DNA of 64,000 bases, taken from the NCBI GenBank assembly GCA_950295325.1, contig OX485805.1, positions 13,550,501-13,614,500 on the forward strand, written 5' to 3'. The notes under the pieces are model-generated. The model saw only the letters and a program-made list of their open reading frames with translations. It searched no databases and was not told the DNA's origin. Position numbers and translations under genes: made by a program. This DNA is from Polytrichum commune. Its lineage: Eukaryota > Streptophyta > Polytrichopsida > Polytrichales > Polytrichaceae. Every line of letters starts with the position of its first letter. Position 1 is the first letter of the stretch. This document shows positions 32,700 through 44,369 of this stretch, piece by piece.

Positions 32700-35600
32700 A
32701 CCATGGTCTTGTTGAGTTACGCCACCATGGAAGCTGAAAAATGGGAAGACGAGGAGATGCCACTTCCCCTTAAGCCAGTTATCCTGCTTCACATTACTAT
32801 GGCGTTGAATAAAACTTGGAAGACTAATCGGGAAAATTTGGAAAGTGTGGGAGCTTTTGATTTTTTATGTTGGGCCCAAAGTATAACAAGAGTAGCATAT
32901 GTGGACACGGTCACACAATTTGTTCAAACTTATTCCCCGGAAACTAAAACAACGCAGGTGGGGGCCGGACAATAGATTTTTCCGTAAAGGCACTTGAAGC
33001 TACCCACAGAGGGTATGATGCTAGATGACGTGTCAATGCTGACTAAAAAACAACATGAGGATATGTTTGAGGGAGATTTTCCTCGGACTTAATTTGAAGG
33101 GTTGTCAACTGGGGAAAACTAAGCACCTCCGGAGGGTTTGGCTCAGATTTGTTAACAATTATTTAGTTTTTAGACCTCAGAAGGATATGATGACTCACAA
33201 AGTAGTGGTGGTTGCCATGCATACCTGGAATGGAAAGAAGGTGAATTGGAGTTTGATTGTTCAATAGAAGACGAAGGAGGATATTAAGAGATATTGTGAG
33301 GAGAAACCTAAGACCGTCGAGATGATCTCAGCACGGGTAGATCACTTAGTGCATTTTAAAAACGACGTGCGGCATAATATAGAGAGGATTAAAATCATTT
33401 GAAATAAAAATTATAAAGGAATTCCAAATAATGAAGGGGCCATGAAATGTAGACAATCCCATTATAAGTGAGTTAGATGGACATAAAACGTGGGCCATTA
33501 TTTTTTTGTAAAATTAATATAGGGGCTGAAGATAAGGATTCCATGCTTTCCCTCAACACTCGTCAATTGCGTTAGGAAGTAGATTAGCTTTTATTACTTA
33601 AAAGGAATATAGAGTACAAAAAATTGCAGTGACTTGGATAATATAAGTAATGGAAGGGTGCATTTTTGGGTGAAATTTAAGTAATTATAGGGAGGCTTTA
33701 ATTCATCCCTTGAAGGTAAATAGCCCCAAAACAAAAAAAACCCCAGCCGCACATGGTGCACAAAAATGCCTTTGAGTGATCTACCCGTGGATCTCATCGT
33801 TTTACATTTCAATTTATGGACAAGAGTTGCTTGTACCTACAACAACTACACCGCCCTCTTCCACTCAAACACCTAGCCCATTGTTGAGTCCAAGGCTAAA
33901 TGAGGAGGAAAATCAGAGGCTGCATTTACAATTGGAGTGGTACCAAGGGCTTTTGCAGGAAAATAAGAATCAGTTGATGGAAAAGAGTGAGGCTTTGATT
34001 AGTTGTCAATCAACTAATGTGAAGCACATCCTAGAATTGGCTCAGGCAGTAAAAGAAAAAAAATGGATCATCAGATAATTATGGATGAGCACAAAAAGAC
34101 TACTGACTTGTAGCAAAAACATGTGGATGAAAAGGAAAAGGAAAATGAGGCCCTTCAGCATCAGTTACAGAAGTTGCTACAGGTTGCCGAACAATCAAAA
34201 AAATATCGAATAGAGGTGGAACGAGTTACAAGTGAAAACGAGCAATTCAAAGAAAAAATAACAGTGTAGGAGGGGGAAGTAGCCAGGTACAACACCATGG
34301 CCAAGCCTAAGTAGGTTGTAGCCGGGGACCAAACTTTGAAGGCTCCTACTGTAGTTGACATGGTTCAACCTTCCGTTTTACGCCCTTAGTTTTTTTGTGG
34401 AGCTATGGAGTTGGGAGTCTAGGGGCCTGGAATCCAAAGGGTTATTTCAAGTGTACGAGAAACAATGTTTGTTTTTTCTTTTGTTGTTGGGTCTTGAAAG
34501 ATATGTTTGGATAGAACATAGTCATTTCCAGCAAGTTTGGCAACAGAGTGAGGAATGGGGGGTAGAAAACATGTTTGCAAAAATATTAGCTTGACGAGAG
34601 ATTCACCTTTTTGATCATTCTTTCGCTTTTATAGTGATAGGGAATTTGGGAGCTAGGATTTTATTATATTATGCTTCATTAGAAAATCAGTGGCACTTGC
34701 GACATCAAATTCCAGTCCAAAATGAGGGAAGAAAGGTAGCTTTGCAAGATTACGGAATTCAGGTGAATTCTCAATTTTATGGTCAACTTATGGGTCATTT
34801 CCAAAGTTGGCAGGACACCTTCCAAAAATTACAAACTCAACTTAGCCACCCAAATTTATAACAGATGTCCTAGCAGCCAATGCCCAACATCTTTTTGTAT
34901 CTTCAAGTACTGATTTTTTGGGGTCACATTATCTCTTTAAATTTGATAAAGTAGTTCATCGGCTTGAGAGGTCCATAAGAGAGGTTTCCACTCATAAAAG
35001 ACCTTTGCTTAATTTACATAGGCACCTTCAACTTGATGTGCCGCCAGCTGAATTTACTTTTCTATATTAGACTATGGACATGCCCCTGGTTAGGAGTCCA
35101 CTTACCTTACGTTACATGGGGTAGTATGCCCACATGTTTGACGTACCAAAAGAAGAGCCGACCCCCACTTGGATAGCTATTACGTGGTTGCTCAAGGATT
35201 ATGGTCTCTCGCGGACGGACGAAGTCCCAGCAGACATTCATTATAAAAGAATTTCACGACAATGATCTGTGGTACCCCTTGCAGCTGTGGCAAATCACCC
35301 ATATTTTTGTCCTTGTCCTCGCATAAATAAACGGAGTCCAAAAGCTATTTTTTTCTAGTGTTTAATAGAATTGGCCATTGATAAAATCTATGGTTGCCGA
35401 GTGCAAGGCCATCTACAGACAATTGTTTCAAACGCATATCCATCATTGTGACCTAATATGCTACCAAGCTGCAGTTTTTGCTAATATTTTGGTAGATTGG
35501 TGTGGGCAGTGGAATGTGACTATAAACATAAATCAATTTAATGAAAGTCACCATAATTTTTTGTTATTTTTGAAGCTGCAATACCGACCCACGGGGTGGG

Positions 35601-36650
35601 TGAGACTCATTGAGGTGATGGCCATAAGTCACTTTATCATAGGTGCCCACAAATGTCTTATAAATGAGTTTCCTCACACGAGGGTTGGCCCATTTGAGAG
35701 GTTTTTGAGGTAGTCGTGAATACATGCGCCCAAATTGGTGGCACGCGACGAAGACCTTCAGAAGGCCCTTGAGAAAGTGGAAACAACGGAGCTGAAACGT
35801 GGAGCAAGAATTTGCAAGCTCTTCCTTGAGCTTGAGGAGAAGCTCCTCCTTGTTGGGGCTTATGGTAACAAAGTCCAGCAAGTATGTCTTGTTGTAGTTG
35901 GTTTAAGATCTCCTTTATAGAATCTCCTTTGTAGTTGCTTTAGGATCAGGGGAGGCCGTGAAATTCCATAGAGGGTTTCGATTTTCTTAGGTGAAGGTCT
36001 TATAATTGTTTTGGAGGCGATTTAGGGTTTAGAGTTTCTGTGCGCAAGTTGTGATTGATTGTTAGGCTTTTGTTGGGGGGCCGTGCTAGTGTTTACAAAT
36101 GGCAACTCAAGTGAAGATGTGGACTATGGAGGGTGATTCTACTGTGTCGCAATATTACAACAAGTTGAAGGTTTTTGAGGAGGAAATGTACACCTCGCTC
36201 AAGGTTCATTGGAGGGGTTATTGAATTTTAGGACAATGACAATGAATGTACGTAGGATTCAGAAGAAGATTGAGGGTTTGAACAATGTAGAGAGTGATGA
36301 GTATGTCTTGCCACAACGGAATGAGGTGAAGGGAGCCCATAAACGGCATCGTCTAGACGATTGAAGTCACGTAGCAAATCCAAATCACCAACAAGCGGTC
36401 GAGGAGGAGTTCTCACGGATTGAAGAAGACAACGAAGACCAATTTGTAGAGCCTCTCGGAAGCTCTAGGATTACGGGTTCCACATGGACTATTGATTCTT
36501 TGGACCACCAGATGAAATCAACCATAGTTCTAAATAACGTGTAGGAGCGGTGTTTTGAATACGCAAAGAAGATGAAGAAGGATTTGAAGTGCTCATTGCA
36601 AGAAGATAACTGATGAGTGTTAAAGTCTTGAGACATTAATGGTAATGGAG
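32700..36650 (+). pseudogene. Decayed transposon-like ORF, unassigned, interrupted by a MITE
   Basis: Coding-like blocks on the plus strand are broken by stops: 32703-32975 (FDFLCWAQSITRVAYVDTVT), 33055-33300 (RVWLRFVNNYLVFRPQKDMM), then after the MITE a coiled-coil-like block (33880-34270: EENQRLHLQLEWYQGLLQEN), 34634-34861 and 35378-35713. Many interrupting stops are TAG. The whole could be one or two old mobile-element genes. The second block faintly recalls plant mobile domain or putative plant transposon proteins, but I do not trust this enough to name it. Confidence 0.4.
33332..33789 (+). mobile_element. MITE with CACGGGTAGATCACT termini, copy A
   Basis: Starts CACGGGTAGATCACTT and ends with the inverse GTGATCTACCCGTG. 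Flanks GATCTCAG and GATCTCAT agree at 7 of 8 bases, suggesting an 8-bp duplication and hence a hAT-type MITE. 458 bp. Confidence 0.8.
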
Positions 36651-36705
36651 TGGTGAAATTTTTTTGCATCGAATACCACAAAGAAATTGGGGGAGGCAGT
36701 GGAAA

Positions 36706-37201
36706 CACGGGTAGATCACTCTAAGGCATTTTTGTGCACCACGTACGGCCGGGTTTTTTTGTTTTGGGGCTATTTACCTTCAAGGGTTGAATTAAAGCCT
36801 CCCTATAATTACTTAAATTTCAAAAATGGCCCATTTGTTTGCACCCTTCCATTACATATATTGTCCAAGTCACTGCAATTTTTTGTACTCTATATTCCTT
36901 TTAAGTAATTTTGGATAGACATAAATCTCAATTATCATCCATCCCCGTGAGTCCTAAACCCATTTACATACCATACTAAGCATACCTTCTAGGATCCTTA
37001 TCTTCAGCCCCTATATTAATTTTACAAAAAAATAATGGCCCACGTTTTATGTCCATCTAACTTACTTATAATGGGATTGTCTACATTTAATGGCCCCTTC
37101 ATTATTTGGAATCCCTTTATAATTTTTATTTCAAATGATTTTAATCCTCTCTATATTATGCCGCACGTCATTTTTAAAATGCATTAAGTGATCTACCCGT
37201 G
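36706..37201 (-). mobile_element. MITE with CACGGGTAGATCACT termini, copy B (inverted)
   Basis: Same family as 33332-33789 in opposite orientation, similar over both arms, with extra sequence in the middle (496 bp in all). No matching target duplication is seen at its flanks. Confidence 0.8.
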
Positions 37202-37539
37202 CCCAGATTAGACCTTCGTTCACGGATTGTGTTGTGTGGCAAAGTGTCATTTTTATTTTTATTTTATTTCGGATTTAGAGACTATGGCTACATAATGGAG
37301 ATCATGGTGTGTTGGGGAATTCACATAAATTGGTAGAAGCAAACAAATTGTGAGTTTACAATGTTTTTTGGGCATCTATTTATAGTGTCATTTTGTTGTT
37401 ATTTTAATTTTCCATTTCATAGACATGTACCTAGAATTAGTTGTTCGACTCCATTTGACAAGAAATAACTCATGCGAGTTGCTTTTTCAAAAAATGGGGG
37501 CATAAAGTGCAAAAGCATTTGTGGATTTTCTAGCATCTC

Positions 37540-37800
37540 CAACAATAATTTATGAAGATGATGCAACCTACATTGCTCAAATAAAGGCGTGCTACATCAA
37601 AAGAGGTCGATTCAAGCACATCTTACTAAAGTTCTTTTTCACTCATGAACTATTAGGATGAGACATAGATGTGAAGCAAATTAGTCTTATGATAACCTAA
37701 CAAACTTATTTACTAAGTCATAACCAACCGCCAGGCATAGACAAATTGTTTGAGGGAATAGGAATGCAGAGGTTTTCATTTCTACATGACATGTGAACAA
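37540..37800 (+). pseudogene. Ty1/copia pol tail (RNase H end), relic
   Basis: The plus strand encodes, with interruptions, PTIIYEDDATYIAQIKACYI, RFKHILLKFFFTHEL, DIDVKQI and a KLFEGIGMQR segment. This is the well-known C-terminal RNase H block of plant Ty1/copia polyproteins. It is cut from its 3' continuation by the gypsy insertion at 37813. Stops make it a relic. Confidence 0.75.
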
Positions 37801-37807
37801 TCATGTG

Positions 37808-37812
37808 TAGAT
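37808..37812. other. Target-site duplication TAGAT (left)
   Basis: TAGAT immediately before the left LTR; the same five bases follow the right LTR at 46731-46735. Confidence 0.95.
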
Positions 37813-39265
37813 TGTGAGGCCAAACCCCCCACCCTTAAGCGTCCGTAGTCCGAGTAGTGGGTTTGGGCTCACATTCCTCCGCGGTATTGGATTTGGACTT
37901 GGATGAGTCCATAGTGCAAGGTTCACCCTTCAAGTGGTCTTGGATTTAACTAGCTCCTTCATAAACCCAGCTCCTTTATAAACCCAGCTTCTTAGCTTCT
38001 AACTAAACAAACCCAGCTCCTTCATAAACCCAGCTCCTTCATAAACCCACAACTTTGTAGTTGTAATCCCCAACTACCTCACTAATTATTCAAGCCCTTA
38101 ACTAATCTTCCTACCTAATTTCCCTAATTCTACTAACAACCCCTTTCTAATCACACAATTCTTCTCTAATCCTAAAATCCTAAAATCCTAGAGAGGAGAG
38201 GGGGAGAGAGAATTTCCTAACTTCACTAAGACTAACTAATCCACACAAGTATATTTTTGCACTCATCACAACATCAAGTGCTCAACTCTTAAACATGGAA
38301 CTTGCAACCACGTGTATTCAAAACATGAACTTAAAGTACCACAAATTGGAATCATGAATTAACTTTAAAATCCTTCACGTCAACACTAATTCTACCAAGA
38401 GGTCAAGCCCTCTTCAAGGCTAACAAGCCTTGGCTCTCAAACTAAAAACTAAGCACACACATGTGCTCCAATATGGCTTCCCACACCCACACTTATAACT
38501 CGTGGGGTGCCTTAGAGCACAAAGGAAAGAGAGGATGAGTGAGGGAAGAATGAGGGATTATATAGTAAGCTTGAGGGGGTGAGCACCCTCAAGGCTCACG
38601 ATAAGCCCTTGAGATTTCCTCCTACTTAGTAGGCGCCAATCCTATCTTCTAAGCCTTCCTCCCTCAAATGATCAACAAGGATCCTAATTCGAACATTTAA
38701 CTAGCCTTGGCTTTCTACCTACCACACTTTACCAAACTTGGGATGCTTCAACCCAAACTTAGCCTCCTTCGCTTTCCGCCGCCATAACTTTCTCCCCTTA
38801 CTTTCCCAAATCGTCGCTCACCACTTAATTCAAACCACGATGCTTAACTCGTGATTTGATTGGTGCTTTGAGAATTTGCTTATCCTCCACCTTGCATTCT
38901 TCCTTGGGCCTTCCCCATTAAGTGGCCATGATGAGGTGGTCCACTTGTGCGCTCCATGTGATCCTCCATTCATCCCAATTCGAATGCACTTGCCTCTTGA
39001 GTCACTTTGGTTGTCTCCATCCATTTGTACTAGCCTACTCACTAACTACTCAATCCAAGTTCTCCTTACCTATCCTCATTCACTCAAATCCTTCCGAAGG
39101 TAAAAACACAATAACAACTCACATCCTAGCCTCTTACAACATGGTACTTCTAAGACTAACATTTCACTCTTTTTATATTTTTGTGAAGTAACATGCTACT
39201 TCAAAGTGCATCAACTAACGTTTCAAGGGTCTAAGACTAAATGTGGGCACCCTTTTGGGCTCACA
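37813..39265 (-). repeat. 3' LTR of the RT-less gypsy element
   Basis: TGTGAGGCC...GGGCTCACA, 1453 bp, appears identical to 45278-46730. On the minus strand a TATATAAT motif near 38560 is a possible promoter TATA box. Confidence 0.95.
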
Positions 39266-39326
39266 TAATTGGCGACCATCGGGGGATGAATCCAAACATC
39301 TCTTGCTCCAAGGGTAAGTTGCCTAG

Positions 39327-42300
39327 TCAAGCTCGGTACTCCTTACATCTACTTCCCGATGTACGGGTAGGAAAGAGCTCACCATTCAACGTTTCCAATT
39401 GAATTGAATTATTAGGAAAGACCTCATAGACAAGGTAAGGTCCTAACCATACCGCATTGAATTTCGCCGGAAATTCAAGCTTTCGTGCGTCTTGAATCAT
39501 GACCATCATTCCCGGTGTTAGGGCCCTTCTCTTATGTCGTTTGTCGAAAGTAATCTTTCTCCTTCTTTGGATTGCCTCAATATGTTGAGCCGCCATTCTC
39601 CTCCCTTCGTCAAGTGCTTCCAAATCGGTTAGTCGATTTCGTAAGGATTGACTTTCGGTAAGTCTCGTACTCACGGCCACCCTAAGTGACTCGACTTCAT
39701 ATTCGATTGGTAGTGTCGCTTCAAGACCATAGACTAAGGAAAATGGTGTAGCACGCGTAGTTACCTTATAGGTTGTACGGTATGCCCAAAGTGCCGCCGT
39801 TAGTTTCGTATCCCAATCCCGCTTCGAGTCTATAACCGTCTTGCGTAGTATACTCACCAAAATTCCGTTAACCCTTTCCGTTTGTCCATTGGTTTGTGGG
39901 TGGTAGGGAGTAGTCTTCCGGTGATCAATTTTAAATTTCTCTGTCATCTCTCGAATCAAGTCATTCAAAAAGTGAGTACCCCTATCGCTTACTAGGATCT
40001 TCGGCACCCCGAACCGCGAAATTATGTTTTCGTACATAAATGTTGCCGCGTGTTCCGCCGTGTCGGTCTTCACCGCTTTGGCTTCCGCCCACTTGGTGAG
40101 GTACTCGGTTGCCACCACAATATATTTCATTCCTTTTGAAGATTGGGGATGGACCTCACCCACATAGTCGATGCCCCATTTTTCGAAAGGAATTAAGGGT
40201 AATGATACATGTAAAGGCATCTCCATTCTAAGGTCGTCTCGGGCATACCGTTGGCAAGCGTCGCATTTCCTTACATAGTCATGGGCGTCCTTAAATAGTG
40301 TAGGCCAAAAGTAGCCCGCTCTAAGTATTTTTTGCCCGGTGAGTTGACCCGAGAAGTGACCGCCGCAAGCGCTATCGTGGCAAGCGATTAAAATCGCTTC
40401 AACCTCCGTTTTTGACACGCATCGTCGTAAAATACCATCGGACCCCCTTCTAAACAACCTATGGCCCACTACAACAAATTGCCTACTATTTACCCTCACC
40501 TTCCTTCTCTCTTCTTTTGTCCACTCTTTGGGCAACTTGTGGGTTGTTAGAAATTCCACTATGCCCGCATACCACTCCGGTGTAGAAGTGACCACAAAGA
40601 GGCTATCATCTACTAACATATCATTTACCGGATTTTTTCCTATCTCCTCCGACAACCTAGACAAGTGGTCCGCTTGTAAATGCATCCTCCTCTCCTTTTG
40701 TCTAATTGGCCTCACCCCCGGAATTAAAGGAATCCGGTGCTCTACCATTTCCCTAGGAATTCCCTTAAGCTCATCGTAGGACCATGCAAAAGTATCACTA
40801 AACTCATCCACCAAATTGCTATACTCCCTAACCTCTTTCTCCCCCAATTTGGAGCCCATCTTCATTTGTCGGGTTTTTCCATTCTTTAATTTCACATCCA
40901 CGTACCGCCAATCCGCTTCCGATACATGTGCTTGTTCCTCTTTGTTCCGATACCAATCGGAAGGCACATTGGGGTAATCTTTCACATCTTGACCTACAAC
41001 TATCCCCGTAGACGTGGTCTTGAAATGTAAAGGCTCCTCCAATTTCGATGACTCAATAATCACATCCTCCTCTTGAGTCCCATCTACATGAATTAAACTA
41101 ACCTCACCCTCTTCCACGTCATCTACCCAAGGTGTTAACCCACCGCTAACCCACTCTTCCTCGGTGAGCACCTCACATGGCTCCAACAATGAGCCCTCTC
41201 CTAAACTAACACTAGGAAATTCACTCCCTAAGCCTACTTGGTGAAATGTAACCATTACATCAACCTCGGACTCGGGGTACTCCCTTAGCCATTGGGCATA
41301 ATCCCCATCATCCCCATAATTGTAAAAATTAGGACCTAGACTTCCCGAGCCCGAATCTATAACAACCCTTTGACCTTCGGGATGGACGACTCCCACCAAT
41401 GCCTTGCCAATCTCATTCTCGTTTAAGTCATCAATTTCCTTCTCCAATGGCAAATACATCTCCTTCTTCATCCATCCTTCTAATGAACCAATGGACACTA
41501 TGACCCTATTACCCTCCGGACCATAAGTGATGGATGGTTTAGGTCCACCCCAATTGACCATAGCATTCGCCATCCGCAACCAAGGCCTACCTAGCAAAAT
41601 GGGGAAGGTGTCCTTGTTGGAGTGCATTTTAATGACATGGAAGGTGACCAAGTACTCCTCACCTCCCGTAGTCATTCTACAATCCTTGATCATCCCCAAA
41701 GGCGTAGTCGAACTTTGATTTGCCATATTTATGACCAAAGGTGAAGGCCCCGTGAGTCCAAGTCCCAATTTTTTCATAGTATCCTCCGGTAGTATATTTA
41801 GACTACTCCCTCCGTCGACTAGCACATTAGGAACCACCTTATCTACTATAACAACTTCTATTTCTATAGCTTTCACGTCTCTTCCACCTTGTGATTGGAT
41901 CCTAGCGGCTATTTTAGCTTTCACCTTCCTCATCCTCTTGTGTACCGGCATTCCCTCCTTTAATGTTTTCCTTGCCGTGGGTGAAATTTCCAATAGTTGG
42001 CCGAAAGTAATATCCGCCTTGAGTGTACTAAGGTCCGCCCACAAGTCGTACCCGGTAGATCTTTCCACCTTAGAATTACCCACTACGTCGAATTCGTCTA
42101 CGGGAACCCCCGGTCCTTCCCATTCACCCACATCGCTATTATCCAAGTCATGTACCGCATTAGTCCTCTCCCTATCTTGTAAAATTATATTTTCCCTCTC
42201 CACATCCTTAGTAGCTCTTCTAGCTACCCTATCCAACTCGGAGAGATTAATCTCTTCATCCGAAGAGTAATTTCCTTGCTCTCCTATTCCTACCTCCAAC

Positions 42301-44369
42301 GGGGCATCCCCTCTCCTAGCCCTAGTAGTTACCGCTAGTGCAGGTGCTTCTTCAACCACACCCTTACCCTTCACTAACTCATATGTAATAGCATTGGTGT
42401 GAGGAGGCCATTGACTTTGCTCCTCTCCAATTCTCGTTGGGAGAGGAAGCATGTCATCACATGTGGCCTCCAACACTCCATCCATGAACCTAACATCTTG
42501 GGAGTTAGATGGTCCCGGATCCGTTGGAGGCGCTTGTCTCCCGTTACTACCATTAGGTGGAACTCCTTGTCTATTTTGTATTGGAATGTAACCGGTTGTA
42601 GTTTGCAAGCCCGCCGGTGGATGAAAAGTTTGCCTAGCATTACTATGGTCATAGTATAAGTTAGGTGGCCTAAGTTCATTGGCCGGTACTCCTTGTGGCC
42701 TAGCACCTCGCATATTATCCCTTGCTTGTTGTTGTGGATTAGCCACCGGGTAAGGGACATTAATTATTTTGTCCGGTTGGCGACACGTATCCGAGGGATG
42801 ACTTCCTCCACAATTGCTACAATTAAACTCTTGACCTTCGGACCAACATTGTCCTTGAGCGTGCCACCTTCCACAAAAGGGATGAAATTCCTTCTTCTCT
42901 AAATTTTGGCCACCTTGCCCTCTAGGTTGTGGTCCTCTATTGCTTCCATTTCCATAGTGAGGTGGCGCTTGACCTCGTTGATTTTGTTGAGGTGGGTTAC
43001 CGTTTCCTCTTTGGTCACGGTTTTGTCCACTTCTACAAAATTGACGCGTGTGGCCCGGTTGGCCACATTGGACACACCATAATCCGGAAGAATGCCTACC
43101 CGACTCAACCGGGGGTGGAGGCCCCGGTTGTTGACTCCGGATCATTAATGACATTTGATCCGTGAGGCTTTGCATTTGTTTTATCATAGCCTCTTGGAAT
43201 CCTAGTTGGCTAGCACCTAGTCTTCTCTCAACCTCCTCCAAGTGTGGATCCGTTCTAGGGGCCGGTAGTGCCAAAAGAGGTGCCGGTTCCCTAACCGCTA
43301 AAGGTCGGGGACCGGTGTCCACAATGGCATATGGAATTTGGTTCTCATACTTAGCGGGTTCTACCGCTACCACCCTAGGGCGTATGGGGATGAATTGTGG
43401 GATCAATTCATCCTCCCTTCTCCATAGCCTTTCGTGATCTTTATCCAAGTTTTCAATATCTCTAGCCGCACGCTTGGCATCCGCCAAGGTCAAGGGATTC
43501 CTTTCTAGAACACCCCTAATAGTTCCGGACTTAAAAAACCCTTGAATGAAAAATTGCTTTAGCGTGTCGTCGTTGAGCATGGTACCCACAAATCTAGTGC
43601 ACACTAAATCAAACCTCCTAATGTAAGCCGAAATTTCTTCCTCCCTTCCTTGCTTCAATGACGACAATGCCCTTAATGCGGTACTTTGACCCACTTCCGG
43701 CCTAAATTCGTTAAGAAACTCCCTTTGTAATTGTTCCCATCCCCTAAAATGTCCCTCGGCATGATCCCGATACCATTCATAGGCTTCCCCCTCTAGAGTG
43801 GTAGGAAACCACACTAACCAATAACCCGGGTTGGTTATGAGGAAGCTAGCCAACCGTTCGATATACCGTTCCATGTGCCGAGAGGGGTCCTCATCCTTGG
43901 TCCCATAAAATTTAGGGAGATGAGATGGCATATCCATCGCCGCTAAATTTTGTGGAACCACAATTGGTAGGCCTCTTGGCCTAACCAATGGGTCTATTGG
44001 AGGTATAGGAGGTATGGGCGGAATTGGGGGTATGGGTGGTGGATCCATCCCCCGTTCCTCGGCCATGGTGACCGGTGAACTATTCAACAATCCCCTATCA
44101 ACTTCTACCGGGAATTCTTCTCTAAGTGTGTAATTTTCCGAAGAAGTTTCACCACTCAATTTGGAGGGAGTGATCTCCTCTTCAAGTTGAGCTCCAAGTT
44201 CTAAGGTGTCTAGAATTGACCTAGTCCTAGGTTCGACGTTCAAACAACTCTCTATTCTAACATTATCTTGTTCTAATCTATCACTGATTTTAGAGGACCG
44301 CCTCTTTCGAGTAGATTTCTCTAGTCCTACTATCAAACTTGGTTTTTGTGAGCGAGTCCTACCTTGCAT
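39327..44369 (-). CDS. Gag-protease-integrase polyprotein with RT and RNase H deleted
   Basis: 1680 residues from ATG 44369. Gag lies at about 150-330 (WYRDHAEGHFRGWEQLQREF), a CCHC knuckle near 430 (CVQCGQPGHTRQFC) with a second Cys/His cluster after it, and protease near 850 (VLVDGGSSLNIL). Near residue 1230 (about 40680) the frame passes from VRPIRQKERRMH, the lead-in to RT, straight to LQADHLSRL, the segment that normally follows RNase H. Integrase is complete: HHCC near 1330-1375, core D (GIDYVG) near 1400, D (VSDRG) near 1461, E (TERVN) near 1500. An in-frame loss of roughly 500 residues with no other damage. Protease and linker style point to a non-chromoviral plant gypsy lineage. Confidence 0.92.
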   Translation of the reverse strand: MQGRTRSQKPSLIVGLEKSTRKRRSSKISDRLEQDNVRIESCLNVEPRTRSILDTLELGAQLEEEITPSKLSGETSSENYTLREEFPVEVDRGLLNSSPVTMAEERGMDPPPIPPIPPIPPIPPIDPLVRPRGLPIVVPQNLAAMDMPSHLPKFYGTKDEDPSRHMERYIERLASFLITNPGYWLVWFPTTLEGEAYEWYRDHAEGHFRGWEQLQREFLNEFRPEVGQSTALRALSSLKQGREEEISAYIRRFDLVCTRFVGTMLNDDTLKQFFIQGFFKSGTIRGVLERNPLTLADAKRAARDIENLDKDHERLWRREDELIPQFIPIRPRVVAVEPAKYENQIPYAIVDTGPRPLAVREPAPLLALPAPRTDPHLEEVERRLGASQLGFQEAMIKQMQSLTDQMSLMIRSQQPGPPPPVESGRHSSGLWCVQCGQPGHTRQFCRSGQNRDQRGNGNPPQQNQRGQAPPHYGNGSNRGPQPRGQGGQNLEKKEFHPFCGRWHAQGQCWSEGQEFNCSNCGGSHPSDTCRQPDKIINVPYPVANPQQQARDNMRGARPQGVPANELRPPNLYYDHSNARQTFHPPAGLQTTTGYIPIQNRQGVPPNGSNGRQAPPTDPGPSNSQDVRFMDGVLEATCDDMLPLPTRIGEEQSQWPPHTNAITYELVKGKGVVEEAPALAVTTRARRGDAPLEVGIGEQGNYSSDEEINLSELDRVARRATKDVERENIILQDRERTNAVHDLDNSDVGEWEGPGVPVDEFDVVGNSKVERSTGYDLWADLSTLKADITFGQLLEISPTARKTLKEGMPVHKRMRKVKAKIAARIQSQGGRDVKAIEIEVVIVDKVVPNVLVDGGSSLNILPEDTMKKLGLGLTGPSPLVINMANQSSTTPLGMIKDCRMTTGGEEYLVTFHVIKMHSNKDTFPILLGRPWLRMANAMVNWGGPKPSITYGPEGNRVIVSIGSLEGWMKKEMYLPLEKEIDDLNENEIGKALVGVVHPEGQRVVIDSGSGSLGPNFYNYGDDGDYAQWLREYPESEVDVMVTFHQVGLGSEFPSVSLGEGSLLEPCEVLTEEEWVSGGLTPWVDDVEEGEVSLIHVDGTQEEDVIIESSKLEEPLHFKTTSTGIVVGQDVKDYPNVPSDWYRNKEEQAHVSEADWRYVDVKLKNGKTRQMKMGSKLGEKEVREYSNLVDEFSDTFAWSYDELKGIPREMVEHRIPLIPGVRPIRQKERRMHLQADHLSRLSEEIGKNPVNDMLVDDSLFVVTSTPEWYAGIVEFLTTHKLPKEWTKEERRKVRVNSRQFVVVGHRLFRRGSDGILRRCVSKTEVEAILIACHDSACGGHFSGQLTGQKILRAGYFWPTLFKDAHDYVRKCDACQRYARDDLRMEMPLHVSLPLIPFEKWGIDYVGEVHPQSSKGMKYIVVATEYLTKWAEAKAVKTDTAEHAATFMYENIISRFGVPKILVSDRGTHFLNDLIREMTEKFKIDHRKTTPYHPQTNGQTERVNGILVSILRKTVIDSKRDWDTKLTAALWAYRTTYKVTTRATPFSLVYGLEATLPIEYEVESLRVAVSTRLTESQSLRNRLTDLEALDEGRRMAAQHIEAIQRRRKITFDKRHKRRALTPGMMVMIQDARKLEFPAKFNAVWLGPYLVYEVFPNNSIQLETLNGELFPTRTSGSRCKEYRA

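Noticed and set aside
42374-42760. 128-codon minus-strand ORF within the RT-less element
   Set aside because: Alternative frame of the Gag-protease linker with no domain.
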